This document shows, piece by piece, positions 25,189 to 33,251 of a stretch of 64,000 nt of DNA (positions are counted from its first letter, which is position 1; every line of letters starts with the position of its first letter). Made by a program: the position numbers and the translations under genes. The stretch is from G965247775 sp965247775. GTDB taxonomy: Bacteria; Chloroflexota; Dehalococcoidia; Bin125. The stretch lies in NCBI GenBank assembly GCA_965247775.1, contig OZ252031.1, positions 2,356,001-2,420,000 on the forward strand, given 5' to 3'. The notes under the pieces are model-generated. The model saw only the letters and a program-made list of their open reading frames with translations. It made no database searches and was not told the origin of the DNA.

Positions 25189-25980
25189 CTACTCGTGGAT
25201 CACCACCGCGCCGGCCTCGCCGGACCATTCCAGATCGGCCAGCGTGCTCTTGGCCTGTCCCGTCATCAGGCCGATGTCCGACGACACCGCGATCCATTTG
25301 AACCCCTCGGCGATGCGCTGATTCACCGCCCCAGCCGAGGCCGTGTGGATCCCCGGCGCGATCCCGTGCCGTTCGCACGCTTCCCGGATCGCCGTCACGG
25401 CCGCGATGTGGTCCGGGTGCGCGTTGTCCAGGCCCAGCGGCAGCCCCATCGACGCCGCCAGGTCGTTGGGGCCGATGAATACCGCGTCGATCCCTGGCAC
25501 CGAGAGGATCGCGTCGGCCCGCTCCACCGCCGTGATCGTCTCCAGCATGAGCACCACGCAGACCTCCGCGTTGGCCCGTTGCGGGTAATCGGCGCCGCCG
25601 TAGAGCCGGCCCCGGATCGTGCCCATGCCACGGTAGCCGTCGGGCGGGTAACGGCAGGCCCCCACGGCGCGCTCGGCCTCCTCCACGCTCTCCACGGTCG
25701 GGATCACCACGCCGTAGGCCCCCACATCCAGCACCCGCTTGATCGCCTGGGGATCGTTCCAGGGCACCCGCGCGAAGGGGATCACGCCCGTGGTCGCGAT
25801 GGCCTGGAAAAGCCCCTGCACCCCCTCGATGCCGATGGCGTTGTGCTCCGTATCGACCGTCAGCCAGTCGAAGCCCTGATGCGCCAACACCTCCGCCGCC
25901 AGCGGACTGCCGGAGGCGAGCCAGGTGCCCACGCTCGGCTCGCCCTCCCGGATCTTGCGCTTGACATGGTTAACGCGCAT
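25189..25980 (-). CDS. HpcH/HpaI family aldolase
   Basis: This 263-residue TIM-barrel class II aldolase resembles 2,4-dihydroxyhept-2-ene-1,7-dioate aldolase. Visible landmarks are GTWLASGSPLAAEVLAHQGFD, the LTVDTEHNAIG loop with the catalytic/metal residues, GAYGVVIPTVESVEEAE, LMLETITAVERAD (metal-binding glutamate) and VFIGPNDLAASMG (metal-binding aspartate). It splits or forms 4-hydroxy-2-oxo acids, releasing pyruvate. The ATG has GGAGGACGGCG upstream, and TATCCG at 25996-25991 (minus) may be the promoter's -10. It leads a two-gene unit with the 2-hydroxyacid dehydrogenase. Confidence 0.92.
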   Translation of the reverse strand: MRVNHVKRKIREGEPSVGTWLASGSPLAAEVLAHQGFDWLTVDTEHNAIGIEGVQGLFQAIATTGVIPFARVPWNDPQAIKRVLDVGAYGVVIPTVESVEEAERAVGACRYPPDGYRGMGTIRGRLYGGADYPQRANAEVCVVLMLETITAVERADAILSVPGIDAVFIGPNDLAASMGLPLGLDNAHPDHIAAVTAIREACERHGIAPGIHTASAGAVNQRIAEGFKWIAVSSDIGLMTGQAKSTLADLEWSGEAGAVVIHE

Positions 25981-26081
25981 CGCCGTCCTCCGGATACTCG
26001 GAACCCAACGCGACTCCTCGCAACAGATCTGGGTCAGCGCGAACCTACACCACCGCCCTCGCCGCGCGGCGGCGGCGCGAG

Positions 26082-26087
26082 TACCGT
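26082..26087 (+). promoter_or_regulatory. Candidate -10 element giving a leaderless mRNA for the EctB-like gene
   Basis: TACCGT ends 6 nt before the ATG at 26094, and no purine-rich ribosome-binding site lies between. The spacing is that of a -10 to a transcription start at the A of the ATG. Confidence 0.33.
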
Positions 26088-26093
26088 ACATCC

Positions 26094-27395
26094 ATGAGCG
26101 ACGCAGCGGCCGGCGGGGTGATCGCCGACCTCGAATCCGAGGTCCGCTCCTACTGCCGCAGCTGGCCCGCCGTCTTCAGCCGCGCCCGCGGCGCCCGCCT
26201 CTGGGACACGGACGACCGGGAGTACATCGATTTCTTCGCCGGCGCCGGCGCCCTCAACTACGGCCACAACGACACACGCCTGGTCCGTCCCCTCGTCGAC
26301 TACCTCCTCAACGACGGCATCCTCCACAGCCTGGACATGACCACCGCCGCCAAGGTGGCGTTCCTGGAGCGCTTCCGCGATGTCGTCCTCGCCCCCCGCG
26401 GCCTTGACTACAAAGTGCAGTTCCCCGGCCCCACCGGCGCCAACGCCGTGGAGGCAGCGCTCAAGCTGGCCCGCAAGGTCAGCGGCCGCTCAACGATCGT
26501 CGGCTTCGACAACGCCTTCCACGGCGTCACTTTGGGCGCGCTGGCGCTGACCAGCAACCCCGCCAAGCGCGCCGCGGCCGGCCTGCCGTTGATCGGCGCG
26601 CTCTCCCTGCCCTACGACGGCGCCCCTGAAGAGGGGACCCTGCCCGACGGTGGCGACAGCATCGCCCAGCTCGAGGCCGTCCTCGCCCGCACGAGCGGCA
26701 ACGATCGCCCCGGCGGCGTCATCGTCGAGACGGTGCAGGCCGAGGGCGGCGTCAACGTCGCCTCGGACGACTGGCTGCGTCGCCTCGCCGACTGCTGCCG
26801 CCGCCACGACCTCCTCCTCCTCGTCGACGACATCCAGGTCGGCTGCGGCCGCACCGGCCCCTTCTTCTCCTTCGAGCGGGCCGGCATTACGCCCGACATC
26901 GTCTGCCTCTCCAAGTCGATCAGCGGCGCCGGCCTCCCCTTCGCCCTGGTGCTCATGCGCCCCCACCTCGACGTCTGGGCGCCGGGCGAGCACAACGGCA
27001 CCTTCCGCGGCAACAACGCCGCCTTCGTCACCGCCACCGCCGCGCTCGACTACTGGACCGACGACGCCCTCAGCGCCGACGTCGTCCGCAAAGGCGACCT
27101 CGTCAGCGACGCCCTCTCCGGCCTGCGCGAACGCCACCCGGAGGCCTTCCGGGCGGTGCGCGGGGTGGGACTCATTCACGGCCTCGTGTGTGTCCGGCCC
27201 GAGCTTGCCGGCCGCATCGCCACTGCCGCCTTCGAGCGGGGCCTGCTAGTCGAAACCGCCGGGCCCGAGGACGAGGTCGTGAAGCTGTTGCCGCCCCTCA
27301 CCATCGACGACGCAGCGCTGAGCCTGGGCCTGGAGCGCTTGGCCGAGGCCGCCCGCGCGGCGACCAGTGGCTCCGCCACGCCGGCTCAGGCCTAA
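26094..27395 (+). CDS. Class III aminotransferase, EctB-like (diaminobutyrate-2-oxoglutarate transaminase type)
   Basis: The 433-residue PLP enzyme closely follows the ectoine enzyme EctB: IADLESEVRSYCRSWPAVF, IDFFAGAGALNYGHND, LDYKVQFPGPTGANAVEAAL and LLLLVDDIQVGCGRTG, with the PLP lysine at K274 (VCLSKSISGAGLP). EctB makes diaminobutyrate from aspartate semialdehyde. No ectA or ectC is nearby and the gene stands alone between a divergent aldolase and convergent E1 genes, so it may supply diaminobutyrate for another product or act on a different omega-amino acid. The gene symbol is withheld for that reason. Confidence 0.88.
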   Translation: MSDAAAGGVIADLESEVRSYCRSWPAVFSRARGARLWDTDDREYIDFFAGAGALNYGHNDTRLVRPLVDYLLNDGILHSLDMTTAAKVAFLERFRDVVLAPRGLDYKVQFPGPTGANAVEAALKLARKVSGRSTIVGFDNAFHGVTLGALALTSNPAKRAAAGLPLIGALSLPYDGAPEEGTLPDGGDSIAQLEAVLARTSGNDRPGGVIVETVQAEGGVNVASDDWLRRLADCCRRHDLLLLVDDIQVGCGRTGPFFSFERAGITPDIVCLSKSISGAGLPFALVLMRPHLDVWAPGEHNGTFRGNNAAFVTATAALDYWTDDALSADVVRKGDLVSDALSGLRERHPEAFRAVRGVGLIHGLVCVRPELAGRIATAAFERGLLVETAGPEDEVVKLLPPLTIDDAALSLGLERLAEAARAATSGSATPAQA

Positions 27396-27519
27396 CGACG
27401 ATCGAGGCCGGCGGCGGCGGGCGCCGGCAGCACCAGCGGGAACGCCAGCCCCGCGTACCCCAGCTCTTCCATTCAGCGATAGTCGCCGCAGCGAGGCCTC
27501 CGGCGCCGTCGCAAGCGCC

Positions 27520-28509
27520 TCACCCGCCCGCGCCGGACCAGTCGGCCGCCACCGCCCCCACGATCGCCTCCGCGTCCACCCGGCACACGTCTTCCAGGGG
27601 CGGCGCGTACGGCACGGGGATGCGCGGACCGGCCAAACGCCGCACCGGCATGCGCAGCCGGCCGTAGAACGCCTCCCCGACCTCCGCCGCGATCTCCGCC
27701 CCAAAGCCCGCCACCCGCACCGATTCGTGCGCCACCACCAGTCGCCGCGTCTTCTCCACGGAGGCGAACACCAGCTCCCGATCCCACGGCCACAGCGTGC
27801 GCAGGTCGATCACCTCCGCCTCGATCCCATGCCCCACCAGGCGCTCCGCCGCCTCCGCCGCCGCCTTCGCCATCAGCGACCAGGTCACGATCGTCACGTC
27901 GCCGCCGTCGCGCAGCACCCGCCCCCGGCCCAACTCCGCCAGCCCCTCCGCCTCCGTGTCCACCTCGCCCGTTTCGCCCCAGGCCGACTTGTGCTCCATG
28001 AACACCACCGGGTCGTCGCAGCGAATCGACGCCTTCAGCAGCCCCCGCGTGTCCGCCGGGCTGGACGGCGCCACCACCACCAGCCCCGGCGTGTGGATCC
28101 ACCAGGCCTCCGTCGACTGCGAATGCTGCGCCGCGATCCCCGCCCGGATCCCGATCGACTGCCGCACCACCACCGGCACCCGCGCCTGCCCGCCGAACAT
28201 GTAGCGCATCTTCGCCGCCTGGTTGACCAGCTCATCCGTGGCGCAGAGCCCGAAGTCCGCGTAGCGCAGCTCCACCACCGGCCGCGTCCCCATCAGCGCC
28301 GCCCCCACCCCCGCCCCCATGATCGTCGACTCCGAGATCGGCGTGTCCACGATCCGCTGCGCGCCGAACTCGCTCTGCAGACCCCGGTATTGCCCGGCCA
28401 CGCCCCCCTCCGGGCCCAGGTCCTCGCCCAGCGCCCAGACCAACGGGTCCCGGCGCATCTCCTCCGCCAGCCCCAAGCAGGCGGCCTCCGCGATGGTCAT
28501 CGCAGTCAT
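27520..28509 (-). CDS. 2-oxoacid dehydrogenase E1 beta subunit (AcoB/PdhB-like)
   Basis: The 329-residue beta subunit of a thiamine-diphosphate E1 enzyme has the conserved VDTPISESTIMGAGVGAAL with the catalytic glutamate, VVELRYADFG, HSQSTEAWW and VVAPSSPADTRGLLKASIR, then the transketolase C-terminal domain (VIDLRTLWPWD). It follows the alpha subunit by 13 nt. No E2 or E3 gene is in the window, so it must use lipoyl carriers encoded elsewhere. Acetoin, pyruvate and branched-chain substrates are all possible. Confidence 0.93.
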   Translation of the reverse strand: MTAMTIAEAACLGLAEEMRRDPLVWALGEDLGPEGGVAGQYRGLQSEFGAQRIVDTPISESTIMGAGVGAALMGTRPVVELRYADFGLCATDELVNQAAKMRYMFGGQARVPVVVRQSIGIRAGIAAQHSQSTEAWWIHTPGLVVVAPSSPADTRGLLKASIRCDDPVVFMEHKSAWGETGEVDTEAEGLAELGRGRVLRDGGDVTIVTWSLMAKAAAEAAERLVGHGIEAEVIDLRTLWPWDRELVFASVEKTRRLVVAHESVRVAGFGAEIAAEVGEAFYGRLRMPVRRLAGPRIPVPYAPPLEDVCRVDAEAIVGAVAADWSGAGG

Positions 28510-28522
28510 GACGTCATCTCCG

Positions 28523-29530
28523 TCACGCCGGTGCCTCCCGGTCCGGTAGATCGACGTCCTGCACGTCCTGCATCGCGGTCTCCACGTCCGGCCAGGGCGC
28601 GGCGTGCGCCGCCTCCAGCGCCCCCGCGATCTCCTCCTCCACCTCCACCGTCATGGCGTGCAGCACGTCCGCGCTGACATCGTGGTCCAGCAGCCAGCGC
28701 TCGCAGCGAGGCAGGGGATCGCGCGCCGCCGCCGCCTCCACCTCGGCCGGGTCGCGATAGCGGGCCGGATCGTGGGCCAGGTGGCCCCGCAGCCGGTACG
28801 TCGACGCGTGCAACAGCGCCGGCCCCTCCCCCACCCGCACGCCGCGCACGAGTTCTCCCACCGCCGCGTCCACTGCCACCACGTCGTTGCCGTCCACGTC
28901 CACCGCCCGCACGTCGAAACTCCGCGCCCGCGCCACCGCGCCCGGCCCTGCCGTCACGTTGCGCGTCTTCGTCGTCACCGCGTAGCCGTTGTCCTCGCAG
29001 ACGAACAGCACCGGCAGGTCGTAGACCTTGGCCCAGTTCAGGCTCTCCAGGAACGGCCCCCGGTTCAGCGCCCCGTCCCCCACGAAGCAGGTCACGATGC
29101 GGTCTTCCCCGCGCAACTTGATCGCTTGCGCCGCCCCCACCGCGATCGGCGCCCCGTCCGCCACCACCCCGTTCGCCCCCAGCATCCCCACCGAGAAGTC
29201 CGCGATGTGCATCGAGCCGCCTTTGCCCCCGCTCGTGCCCCCCGCCCGGCCGAACAGCTCCTTCATCATCCCCACCGGATCCGCCCCCTTGGCGATGCTG
29301 TGCCCGTGCCCCCGGTGGTAGCTGGTGATGGGATCGGCACGGCGCAAGTGGGCGCAGACCACCGTCGCGATCGCCTCTTCGCCGATGTACTGATGCACCG
29401 AGCCGCGGACGTGGCCGTCGTGGTGGGCCTGCCCCGCCGCCTCGTCGAAGGCGCGGATCGTCAGCATCGTGCGGTACATCGCCCGCACCCGCGCCACCTG
29501 ATCCGGTGTGTCCGGTCCGTTCCCCGCCAC
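28523..29530 (-). CDS. 2-oxoacid dehydrogenase E1 alpha subunit (AcoA/PdhA-like)
   Basis: The 335-residue alpha subunit carries the thiamine-diphosphate motif from GDGALNRGPFLESLN to DNGYAV. The SYHRGHGHSIAKGAD and GGTSGGKGGSMHIAD segments are typical of the AcoA (acetoin dehydrogenase) side of the family. It starts with GTG and is divergent from the acetolactate-synthase-like gene, with 154 bp between them. With E1 beta it forms the alpha2beta2 enzyme that decarboxylates a 2-oxo acid or cleaves acetoin. Confidence 0.93.
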   Translation of the reverse strand: MAGNGPDTPDQVARVRAMYRTMLTIRAFDEAAGQAHHDGHVRGSVHQYIGEEAIATVVCAHLRRADPITSYHRGHGHSIAKGADPVGMMKELFGRAGGTSGGKGGSMHIADFSVGMLGANGVVADGAPIAVGAAQAIKLRGEDRIVTCFVGDGALNRGPFLESLNWAKVYDLPVLFVCEDNGYAVTTKTRNVTAGPGAVARARSFDVRAVDVDGNDVVAVDAAVGELVRGVRVGEGPALLHASTYRLRGHLAHDPARYRDPAEVEAAAARDPLPRCERWLLDHDVSADVLHAMTVEVEEEIAGALEAAHAAPWPDVETAMQDVQDVDLPDREAPA

Positions 29531-29684
29531 GGCTCCCCTCCCGCTCCCTCGCGACCGGCCACGAGCCGACGCATCATGCCATGAATTCCACCCGATCGAA
29601 ACCGGTCCTCACCCCGCGCGGGCCGGCGTGGCCTACGCTAGGCCGCCGGCGAGGCGCGCCCGCGCAGCGGAAGGAAAACCGACG

Positions 29685-31397
29685 ATGGAGTTCACCGGCG
29701 GAGCCGCCCTGGCCGAAATGCTGCGCCGCCACGACGCCGGCCCCATGTTCGGCATGGGCGGCTTCCAGCTCCTCCCCTTCTACGACGCCATCCGCGAACG
29801 CGGCCTCCAGCACACCCTCATCAACGACGAGCGCAGCGGCGGCTTCGCCGCCGACGCCTGGGCCCGCGTCAGCAACCGCCCCGGCGTCTGCGACGCCACT
29901 CTCGGCCCCGGCGCCACCAACCTCGCCACCGCCCTCACCGAATCCTTCAACGCCGGCATCCCCCTCATCGCCATCACCGGCGACACCAACCGCGACCACG
30001 CCGGCAAGAACATGACCCAGGAGGCGCGCCAGCTCGACACCCTGGGCCCCTCCGTCAAGGAAGTCATTCGCATCGAGGTCGGCGCCCGCATCCCCGAGCA
30101 CGTGCGCCGCGCCTACGCCGTCGCGACCGCCGGCCGCCCCGGCCCCGTCCTGATCGACGTGCCCGAGGACGTCGCCCACGGCGTCTTCGACTTCGACGAA
30201 TTCGCATTCCGCGTCGACCCCGCCAGCACCCGCACCCCCTCCCGCCGCGTCCGCCCCGCCGCCGCCGACGTCGAGCGCGCCGCCGCGCTGCTGGCCGCCG
30301 CCCAGCGCCCACTCATCCTGGCCGGCGGTGGCATCCACCTCTCCCAGGCCGACCGGGAACTCACCGCGCTGGCCGAGGAGCAGGGCATCCCCGTCGCCAA
30401 CACGCTCTCCGGCGCCGGCGCGATCGCCGGTACCCACAACCTCGCCCTCGGCCTCTTCGGCCGCTACAGCCGCACCGCCAACGACGCCATCGAAGCGGCC
30501 GACTGCCTCCTCGTGGTCGGCTGCAAGCTGGGGGAGATCCCCACCAAGCGCTACGCCCTGCCGCCGCAGGACATCCCCCTCATCCACCTCGACATCGACC
30601 CGACCGAGATCGGCCGCTGGGCCCGCACCGACGTCGCCCTCTGGGGCGACGCCCGCGAAGGCCTCGCCGACCTCCGCGCCGCCCTGGCCCAGCACCCAGC
30701 GCCCGACCGCGGCGCCTATCTGGCCGAACTCGCCGCCGCCAAGACCCGTTGGCTGGCGGACGTGACCCCCCGCCTCACCTCCCGCGAGCGCCCGGTCAAC
30801 ATGGCCCGCCTCTGCCACGAACTCAACGGCTTGCTCCCCACCGACGCCATCCTCGTCGCCGACGGTGGCTTCGCCGCCCACTGGACCGGTCTCCTCTACG
30901 ACACCAAGCAGGCCGGGCGCGGATATATCCCCGACCGCGGCCTCGCTTCCATCGGCTACGGCGTGCCCGGCGCCATCGGCGCGCAGCTCGCCGCCCCGGA
31001 GCGCTCCGTCGTCTCCCTCACCGGCGACGGCGGCCTCAACATGACCCTCGGCGACCTGGAGACCGCCGCCCGCCTCGAAGCCCCCATCACCGTCATCGTG
31101 GTCAACAACGCGGCCTCCGGCTACGTCAAGGCGCTGCAGCACGCCATCTTTGGCGCCGAGCGCTACCAGTCCTCCGACCTCTCCGACCTCAACTACGCCC
31201 GCGTCGCCGAGGCGCTGGGCTGCCGCGGCATCCGCGTCGAAGCCCCCGAGCAGATCGCCCCCGCCCTGCGCGACGCCCTCGCCGAGCGCCGCCGCCCCAC
31301 CCTCGTCGACGTCGTCGTCACCCGGGACCCGGCCCAGATGCTGCCCGGCGTCGACAACCGCTCCGCCCCCATCGTCAAGGGCGACCGCCCCGCCTGA
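29685..31397 (+). CDS. Thiamine-pyrophosphate-binding enzyme, acetolactate synthase large-subunit-like
   Basis: The 570-residue enzyme has the three domains of the pyruvate oxidase/acetohydroxyacid synthase superfamily. The N-terminal pyrimidine-binding domain contains INDERSGGFAADAWAR with the activating glutamate, and GPGATNLATALTE. The central domain is RPLILAGGGIH onward. The C-terminal TPP motif is GDGGLNMTLGDLETAARL to VVNNAASGY. AAGGAAAACCGACG precedes the ATG; upstream codons in frame are not homologous. It lacks a recognisable regulatory-subunit partner, so it may be an oxalyl-CoA, benzoylformate or sulfoacetaldehyde-type enzyme instead of a biosynthetic synthase. Confidence 0.92.
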   Translation: MEFTGGAALAEMLRRHDAGPMFGMGGFQLLPFYDAIRERGLQHTLINDERSGGFAADAWARVSNRPGVCDATLGPGATNLATALTESFNAGIPLIAITGDTNRDHAGKNMTQEARQLDTLGPSVKEVIRIEVGARIPEHVRRAYAVATAGRPGPVLIDVPEDVAHGVFDFDEFAFRVDPASTRTPSRRVRPAAADVERAAALLAAAQRPLILAGGGIHLSQADRELTALAEEQGIPVANTLSGAGAIAGTHNLALGLFGRYSRTANDAIEAADCLLVVGCKLGEIPTKRYALPPQDIPLIHLDIDPTEIGRWARTDVALWGDAREGLADLRAALAQHPAPDRGAYLAELAAAKTRWLADVTPRLTSRERPVNMARLCHELNGLLPTDAILVADGGFAAHWTGLLYDTKQAGRGYIPDRGLASIGYGVPGAIGAQLAAPERSVVSLTGDGGLNMTLGDLETAARLEAPITVIVVNNAASGYVKALQHAIFGAERYQSSDLSDLNYARVAEALGCRGIRVEAPEQIAPALRDALAERRRPTLVDVVVTRDPAQMLPGVDNRSAPIVKGDRPA

Positions 31398-31409
31398 GCC
31401 AGCGGCGCC

Positions 31410-32210
31410 CTAGATCCCCGTCTGCAGCGTCACGCCGCCGTCCACCACCAACTCCACGCCGGTGATGTACTTCGCCTCGTCCGAGGCCAGGAACAGCGCC
31501 GCCTGCGCCACGTCCCAGGCGTCGCCGAAGCGGCCCAACGGGATCGCCGCGTTGCGCTCCGCGAAGTACGACTCCCGGTCGCCGCCCGGGTACGCCGCCA
31601 GCACCGACTCCACGAGCGGCGTCAGCATCAGCCCCGGCAGGATCGCATTGCAGCGGATGTTGTCCTTGCCGTACTGCACCGCCACCACCCGGCTCAACTG
31701 GTTCAGCGCCGCCTTCGTCGTGGCGTAGGAGATGTAGGGGATCCCCATCCAGCGAATGCCTGAGATCGACGACACGTTCACGATCGCCCCACCCCCCTGC
31801 GCCACCATCTGCGGGATCGCCGCTTTGCAGGTCAGGTATACGCTCTTCAAGTTCACATCGTGCACCCGGTCCCAGCTCTCCTCGCTCGCCTCCACCGGAC
31901 CACCCCCCTCCACGATGCCCACATTGTTGTGCAGCACGTCGACGCGCCCGTAACGAGCGACGCACTCCCGCACCATCCGCTCCACGTCCGCCCGCTGCGA
32001 CACGTCCGCCGCGACCACCCGGCACTCGCCCCCTTCATCCGCGATGATCGCCGCCGTCTCCTCGGCCGCCTCCGGCCGGTTGTCCACCGCCAGCACCGCC
32101 GCCCCCTCCCGCGCGAACAGCACCGACGTCGCCTTGCCGTTGCCCCAGCCCTCCCCCGACGACCCCGCCCCCGTCACGATCGCTACCTTGTTCTTCAGCC
32201 GCTCTCCCAC
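31410..32210 (-). CDS. SDR family NAD(P)-dependent oxidoreductase
   Basis: This is a classical short-chain dehydrogenase of 266 residues. The cofactor loop is VTGAGSSGEGWGNGKA, an unusual long variant of TGxxxGxG. NNVGIVEGG, the NVSSISG serine and the YATTKAALNQ Tyr-Lys pair complete the site. VELVVDGGVTL is the usual C-terminus. It lies 19 nt downstream of the duplicated unknown protein on the same strand. The substrate is unknown. Confidence 0.92.
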   Translation of the reverse strand: MGERLKNKVAIVTGAGSSGEGWGNGKATSVLFAREGAAVLAVDNRPEAAEETAAIIADEGGECRVVAADVSQRADVERMVRECVARYGRVDVLHNNVGIVEGGGPVEASEESWDRVHDVNLKSVYLTCKAAIPQMVAQGGGAIVNVSSISGIRWMGIPYISYATTKAALNQLSRVVAVQYGKDNIRCNAILPGLMLTPLVESVLAAYPGGDRESYFAERNAAIPLGRFGDAWDVAQAALFLASDEAKYITGVELVVDGGVTLQTGI

Positions 32211-32229
32211 CCCGTGCCTCCCTTCGCGC

Positions 32230-33042
32230 TCACCCGCGCGCCGGCAGCCGCCGCAGGATCTCCACGGCCTCGCGCGCCGGCATCCCCACCTGCAGTCCGG
32301 CCCGCTCTGCCGTCGTGTTCAGCGCCGAGAGCACCCCGTCTGCGTACGTCGACCGCGCCTCCCCGATACGCGCGCTGAAGGCATCGACCGTCGCCCCGGC
32401 GATGCCGTAGCCGTCCAGCATCGGCAGCCGCGACGTCCCCTTCGCTCCGCCCCCGGCGTCGTTGAACAGCGCCCCCCGCACCCAGGGACCCTTCCAGGTT
32501 GGGTCCTGCGCCAGCACCGCTCCGTGCGACCCCGTCACCACCACGGAACCTTCGTCGTCCGCTCGCACCAGGGCGTTGGAGTCGCACAACCAGACCGGCG
32601 CCCCCCCATTCCCCTCCACGGCCAGGGCGCGCGACTCCGTCTCATCCGGCGGCGGCTTCTCCTGCAGCGACGCGGCCTGCATCCGTTCGGCGCACTCGCG
32701 CACCGTCTGCCCCACCACGCAGCCCAGCCGCGCCGCCGCCGCGTTGACGTGGCTGATGCGACCGCGCTCGGCCAGGTCCTCCCCATCCCCGATCCGCGCC
32801 GAGCGTTGATCCGCCGTCGCCGCCGGCACGCCGTAGTCGTCCAGATAGGCCAGCGCACCGATCCCTGCCGCGTCCTTGCCCACCCCGGCGTCGTGCAGGA
32901 CCACCCCGCGCAGCCGCGCCTTCGCCGTCTGATAGCCGCAGTAAGCGCCCCCGTGCGAGGCCGCGATCGTCACCCGCCCCGCCGGGTCCGGCCCCAGCCG
33001 CGTGATGGAATCCGTGATGAGGAAGTCGGTGTCGTGCGTCAT
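32230..33042 (-). CDS. Protein of unknown function with two-fold internal repeat
   Basis: I cannot name this 270-residue protein with certainty. It contains two homologous halves. In half 1 (about residues 24-121) a strand ending SHGG is followed by VRGVVLHDAGVG-type, LDDYGVPAATADQRSARIGDG and a helix ending CAERM. In half 2 (about 165-262) the order repeats: SHGA, VRGALFNDAGGG, LDGYGIAGATVDAFSARIGEA and a helix REAVEIL. The Asp-Ala-Gly and SARIG elements are conserved in both, so each half may carry a site. It has no signal peptide or membrane segment. It is 19 nt upstream of an SDR gene and probably in the same operon, divergent from the D-aminoacylase/amidase pair. Confidence 0.8.
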   Translation of the reverse strand: MTHDTDFLITDSITRLGPDPAGRVTIAASHGGAYCGYQTAKARLRGVVLHDAGVGKDAAGIGALAYLDDYGVPAATADQRSARIGDGEDLAERGRISHVNAAAARLGCVVGQTVRECAERMQAASLQEKPPPDETESRALAVEGNGGAPVWLCDSNALVRADDEGSVVVTGSHGAVLAQDPTWKGPWVRGALFNDAGGGAKGTSRLPMLDGYGIAGATVDAFSARIGEARSTYADGVLSALNTTAERAGLQVGMPAREAVEILRRLPARG

Positions 33043-33067
33043 CGGCGCAACGAAGTCTAGCGGCCGC

Positions 33068-33073
33068 TATCCT
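33068..33073 (+). promoter_or_regulatory. Candidate -10 element for the small ORF/amidohydrolase/amidase operon
   Basis: TATCCT lies in the 66-bp gap between two divergent genes, 35 nt upstream of the small ORF at 33109. It is the same hexamer found upstream of other genes here. Confidence 0.3.
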
Positions 33074-33108
33074 CCGCGCGCTGCGGTCAGCCAGCCGAAA
33101 GAGCACCG

Positions 33109-33246
33109 ATGGCAGTACCGGCCCGCATCCCCACCTGGGACACTGCCCTGCCCGACCGGATCGACCAGACCGTGCGCAAGCTCTACCAGGAGTTCCGCGG
33201 CGACCCCGCCAAGCCGCTCTCCCTGCACGCCGCCCGCGGAGGCTGA
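33109..33246 (+). CDS. Small hypothetical ORF (45 aa) ahead of the amidohydrolase
   Basis: ATG at 33109 opens a 45-residue frame ending in TGA 5 nt before the amidohydrolase ATG. The peptide is plausible protein: MAVPARIPTWDTALPDRI, then a charged helix with KLYQEF, and no hydrophobic segment. The spacing suggests translational coupling to the next gene, whose ribosome-binding site (GGAGG) is inside its last codons. A weak GAAAGAG lies upstream. It could be a real leader-type or partner protein or chance; no family was recognised. Confidence 0.42.
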   Translation: MAVPARIPTWDTALPDRIDQTVRKLYQEFRGDPAKPLSLHAARGG

Positions 33247-33251
33247 AGACC

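Noticed and set aside
27396..27519. Possible tRNA or small RNA in the gap between the EctB-like and E1 genes
   Set aside because: No cloverleaf, anticodon stem or CCA end could be drawn; it looks like an ordinary convergent gap.
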